Below are positions 6,259 to 8,458 of a DNA stretch of 8,458 nucleotides, piece after piece (the first letter of the stretch is position 1; every line of letters starts with the position of its first letter). The stretch is taken from the NCBI GenBank assembly GCA_017882065.1, contig JADGQD010000083.1, positions 1 through 8,458 on the forward strand, written 5' to 3'. The position numbers and the translations under genes were made by a program. The notes beneath the pieces are model-generated. The model saw only the letters and a program-made list of their open reading frames with translations. It had not been told where the DNA came from and searched no databases. The DNA comes from Anaerolineales bacterium (lineage in GTDB: Bacteria; Chloroflexota; Anaerolineae; Anaerolineales; Villigracilaceae).

Positions 6259-6478
6259 GGGCTGTCCAAAAAGAGGGCGGCCCCTTTCGAGTTTAAGGGA
6301 AATGTGATTCAATAGGAGCATGAAACGAAAACCAGCCGCCCTGTGTTCAAGCCGTATAGGATGGCTCAACCGAGCCTGATCCCACCGAGTTGGGAGGATT
6401 TGATTCCGGCAGATCACCTGGGCTGGGTGGTCAACCTGGCTGTAGAGCAAATTAACTTGGAACCGCTGCTGAGGATGA
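6259..6478 (+). mobile_element. IS1182-like insertion sequence fragment (left end and transposase N-terminus)
   Basis: From the GTG at 6343 the frame reads FKPYRMAQPSLIPPSW, then LIPADHLGWVVN and INLEPLL, the characteristic beginning of IS1182-family (DDE) transposases. After about 45 residues, near 6478, homology stops and the next recognisable sequence is a reverse transcriptase fragment in another frame. The catalytic DDE core is therefore gone. GGCTGTCCAAAAAG near 6259 resembles an IS1182 terminus. Between that end and the GTG an 8-bp inverted repeat (AGGGCGGC 6274-6281, GCCGCCCT 6335-6342) could shield the start codon. The exact ends are uncertain and no target duplication is recognised. 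Confidence 0.65.
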
Positions 6479-6701
6479 ATACGAGATGGTCCACTTTCCG
6501 GGTGAGGATTTATTTGCGCGCTCGCGTTCGCACGGGCTGCCAATTGGTAATCTCACCAGCCAGTTTTGGGCAAATGTCTACCTGAACGAACTTGACCAGT
6601 TCGTGGAACGCCGGTTGAAGGATCGCGCCTATTTGCAGTACATGGATGACTTTCTCCTGTTTTCAGACAACAAGGCTGAATTACGGCGTAGATACACCTA
6701 G
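6471..6701 (+). pseudogene. Reverse transcriptase fragment, DGR type
   Basis: The frame (ATG at 6486, open upstream to at least 6471, TAG at 6699-6701) gives FPGEDLF, then GLPIGNLTSQFWANVYLNEL, then YLQYMDDFLLFSD. These are the central palm motifs of a reverse transcriptase, including the YMDD catalytic box. IGNLTSQ in the fourth motif is the DGR form; retron and group II intron enzymes usually have QG...SP there. Only about 65 of the usual 300-400 residues remain: the first catalytic Asp motif and the thumb are both missing. The left boundary abuts the IS1182 fragment, and homology stops near KAELR (about 6690). It lies ~300 bp after the FGE-like gene on the same strand, the normal DGR order. 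Confidence 0.75.
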
Positions 6702-6820
6702 TATTCTTGGAACAGTCTGTTGCCCTAACAAGTTGAATCCAAGAGTGGAAATTGATTGTTCGATCCATGAAAAGGGGTGTTTCGACGGTTGGATTATGGT
6801 TGCTTATATATGCGACCACA
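6702..6820. other. Unassigned spacer
   Basis: No gene, tRNA or clear terminator seen between the reverse transcriptase fragment and the stop codon of the converging membrane protein gene. It does not resemble the 3' part of the reverse transcriptase or a template repeat, and probably represents further scrambled DNA. Confidence 0.4.
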
Positions 6821-8350
6821 TTACGGCAGTTGGGGATCTCTGGCGGGAAAGCAACTGATCTCTGCCGACTGAATGTACTGAACATAGCATACAGGGCGCT
6901 CAGAATTGGCCACTACCACGGTCTCCGGAAATGGGAAGGGACCGGGCAAATTCAAGTCAGGATAATTGGAGTGCAGCGTCTGCTCGTACCAGTCAAATTG
7001 AAGCAAGTCGGTGGCCAGGATGGCAAGATCAGGGCGATTCTGCAGGGCAAATTGGAAATACCACAGTGTAAAGACCGCCCGGTCTCCCTTCGCGAACACG
7101 ATCGCATGAGCGGGCGCGAGGGCAAGTACATCCTCTCCGAAGAGTTCTGCCCGCTGGTCTTGAGATGCGTCCACCTGAGGCCAGTGATTCCCGGCTTGAA
7201 TAAACAGGGTCAGGAGTAAAACCAGACCGATCAATGGTCCAATGATGTGGAACCGCCGGGAGGATGCATCCATCAACCCACCCAGACCCATCCCAATCCA
7301 TATAGCAAAACACAGGAAGGCCGGGACCATATACATGAACGCATCCGTGGTAGCATACACGATCGCAAAGGCGGAAGATGCAGCCACAATCCAGAGCGTA
7401 CTACGAACCAGGTGGGTAGGCTTAAAAAAAACGATCAAGCCGATCAAACCGATGCTCAGACCGGGAATGCCAAACTGCTCAAGGAACAGCGCCACGATGA
7501 CCCGAACTCGTTCCCAAACTGACGGAAGAGTCAAAATAAAGAGTTGACCCTGGTACAGTTTTCCTGAAACCAGCCACGCAAAACCATCCAGAGTAACCGG
7601 GTTGCCCCAGTTGACAGGCGGCTGCGACAGGGCGCGCAGGGGCAGGGTGAGGTAAACCAGTAGTCCGACCCCCAGCCAGGTCAACCGGCGCAATAAAGAC
7701 CGGCTGTCCACTTGCCAGTTTTTTCTCCAGCAGTTTCCTTGTGTCAGGGTTGGTTTGCGGAGGAGCGTCCCGGAGAAAATAACAGGCAGAAGGATGATGG
7801 TGGTAATGTGATTCCCCATTGCCAGACCAAATGTGAGCCCCAGAAGACAATCTATGCGTTTCTGCGTGAATTGCAAAGAAAAATAATTAACAGATAAGTA
7901 GAGAAGCAGCGCCACAAACAGGGAGTGCAAGGCATAGACTTCCGTTATCACTGCCTGCGACCAGACCAGGGGCGAGAGTCCGAAGGCAAATCCGGAAGCC
8001 AGACCCACCAGCCAATATTGGCGCGGATTGGAAGGTGATAGAGACCGGGTTACCAGGCCATATACCAGCACTGCGGCAGAACCCGTGGCAAACGCAGACA
8101 TCAGATTGGTGCGAAACGCCAGGGAGCCAATCGGCACCAGTTGAAACAAGCGGGCCAGCAGCAGATAAAGCGGATACCCTGTGGGATGAGCAACCCCGCC
8201 TGTCGCGGCGGCCGTAATCAGATCGCCCCCGTCCGCACCATAATTGGCCCAACTCAGTCCGGGCGCCATGCTGGTTAAATAGACCGCCATCAGGGAGATG
8301 GCCAGGATCCCCGGTGGAATGGTTCTAATAAATAGTTTCAGGCGCTGCAT
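6821..8350 (-). CDS. DUF2723 / TMEM260-like multi-spanning membrane protein (probable GT-C glycosyltransferase)
   Basis: A 509-residue integral membrane protein. After the first helix comes APGLSWANYGADGGDLITAA with acidic residues D40 and D43, then HPTGYPLYLLLARLF (55-69). This is the hallmark of DUF2723, which includes human TMEM260, an O-mannosyltransferase. Family members use a lipid-linked sugar on the outer membrane face; the substrate here is unknown. About ten or more hydrophobic segments fill residues 12-385. A soluble C-terminal part follows with LAPAHAIVFAKGDRAVFTLWYFQ and RPDLAILATDLLQFDWYEQ, typical of the family. The length is on the short side but all expected blocks are present, so it seems intact. 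The start at 8350 gives a good first membrane helix, but no Shine-Dalgarno sequence precedes it (see the adjacent -10 box). It converges on the retroelement relic and has no visible operon partner. Confidence 0.88.
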   Translation of the reverse strand: MQRLKLFIRTIPPGILAISLMAVYLTSMAPGLSWANYGADGGDLITAAATGGVAHPTGYPLYLLLARLFQLVPIGSLAFRTNLMSAFATGSAAVLVYGLVTRSLSPSNPRQYWLVGLASGFAFGLSPLVWSQAVITEVYALHSLFVALLLYLSVNYFSLQFTQKRIDCLLGLTFGLAMGNHITTIILLPVIFSGTLLRKPTLTQGNCWRKNWQVDSRSLLRRLTWLGVGLLVYLTLPLRALSQPPVNWGNPVTLDGFAWLVSGKLYQGQLFILTLPSVWERVRVIVALFLEQFGIPGLSIGLIGLIVFFKPTHLVRSTLWIVAASSAFAIVYATTDAFMYMVPAFLCFAIWIGMGLGGLMDASSRRFHIIGPLIGLVLLLTLFIQAGNHWPQVDASQDQRAELFGEDVLALAPAHAIVFAKGDRAVFTLWYFQFALQNRPDLAILATDLLQFDWYEQTLHSNYPDLNLPGPFPFPETVVVANSERPVCYVQYIQSAEISCFPARDPQLP

Positions 8351-8353
8351 GTC

Positions 8354-8359
8354 ACAATT
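8354..8359 (-). promoter_or_regulatory. -10 box immediately before the DUF2723 gene, possible leaderless start
   Basis: A perfect TATAAT lies only 3-4 nt upstream of the ATG (minus strand), so transcription would begin at or within a few bases of the start codon. No recognisable -35 box lies 17 nt upstream, where the palindrome sits instead. No Shine-Dalgarno sequence is present, which fits leaderless translation. Confidence 0.45.
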
Positions 8360-8361
8360 AT

Positions 8362-8393
8362 AACAAGATAGAGGCTTTCGCCTCTATCTTGTT
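8362..8393. terminator. Perfect 14-bp inverted repeat (terminator or operator)
   Basis: AACAAGATAGAGGC (8362-8375) and its exact complement (8380-8393) flank a 4-nt loop. T-runs beside it are short on both strands. It could end a gene entering from the right on the minus strand: a frame reading VDFSGVYIPTGK stops at 8419-8421, but only 40 nt of it are visible. Its position over the expected -35 region also allows a role as a regulator site for the DUF2723 gene. Confidence 0.55.
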
Positions 8394-8458
8394 TGAGTTG
8401 CTTGCTGATGTTTTATTGTCACTTTCCGGTCGGTATGTAGACTCCCGAAAAATCCACC

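Noticed and set aside
5611..6543. 310-residue minus-strand open frame opposite the FGE-like gene
   Set aside because: Low-complexity, Pro/Arg/Ser-rich translation with no family signature; it lies antisense to clear FGE motifs and crosses the IS fragment.
6186..6820. DGR template repeat near the reverse transcriptase fragment
   Set aside because: Scanning for a copy of the RSGSW to GFRCV coding stretch found nothing comparable on either strand by eye.
6553..6885. Minus-strand open frame opposite the reverse transcriptase fragment
   Set aside because: No family features; it overlaps the clear YMDD and IGNLTSQ coding on the plus strand and the 3' end of the DUF2723 gene.
1..8458. CRISPR array
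   Set aside because: No regularly spaced direct repeats; the only repeats seen are the tRNA-derived pair and the 14-bp pair.
8394..8458. C-terminal end of a further minus-strand gene
   Set aside because: Two frames are open over this short end and only about 12 codons precede the best stop (8419-8421), too little to support a call.

Overview
The window most likely comes from a bacterium of the Chloroflexota, probably Anaerolineae-like. This rests on the look of the RpoB protein, a TMEM260-like (DUF2723) membrane protein, a kinase/formylglycine-enzyme-like fusion and moderate GC content. It is an inference from recognisable protein sequences, not a computed placement.

Left part (1-3261): conserved core. 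The first 992 codons of rpoB (RNA polymerase beta subunit) run leftwards off the window from an ATG at 2978. A clean -35/-10 promoter (3071-3099) and an ~85-nt leader precede it. Diverging from it is a tRNA with a CAT anticodon (3190-3261), with its own near-consensus promoter (3150-3178) and a rho-independent terminator (3321-3350).

Middle part (3262 to about 6820): an accessory region dense in broken genes. The 3' half of the tRNA plus its downstream flank (3217-3291) is repeated at 4432-4506. The 1.2 kb between the copies carries a HEPN/MNT toxin-antitoxin-type pair on the minus strand, whose HEPN gene is frameshifted. Beyond the second copy lie the C-terminal part of an antitoxin-like protein, overlapping by 4 nt a Doc/Fic toxin with a lost C-terminus, and then a kinase-TM-FGE-like gene. 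That gene has a good ribosome binding site but ATA where ATG is expected, and most of its kinase domain is missing. Its C-terminus ends in the Trp/Arg/Gly-Phe-Arg pattern of variable regions targeted by diversity-generating retroelements (DGRs). About 300 bp further on lies a reverse transcriptase fragment with the DGR-type IGNLTSQ motif and a YMDD box. An IS1182-like transposase N-terminus is wedged between the two. I read this as the relic of a DGR cassette broken up by an insertion sequence; no template repeat is visible in the window.

Right part (6821-8458): an intact-looking 509-residue multi-membrane-spanning protein of the DUF2723/TMEM260 type on the minus strand. A TATAAT box sits so close to its ATG that the mRNA may be leaderless, and a perfect 14-bp palindrome lies just upstream.

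The three regions do not look functionally linked. The middle region looks like a tRNA-associated hotspot that collected toxin-antitoxin, retroelement and IS material and is now decaying.
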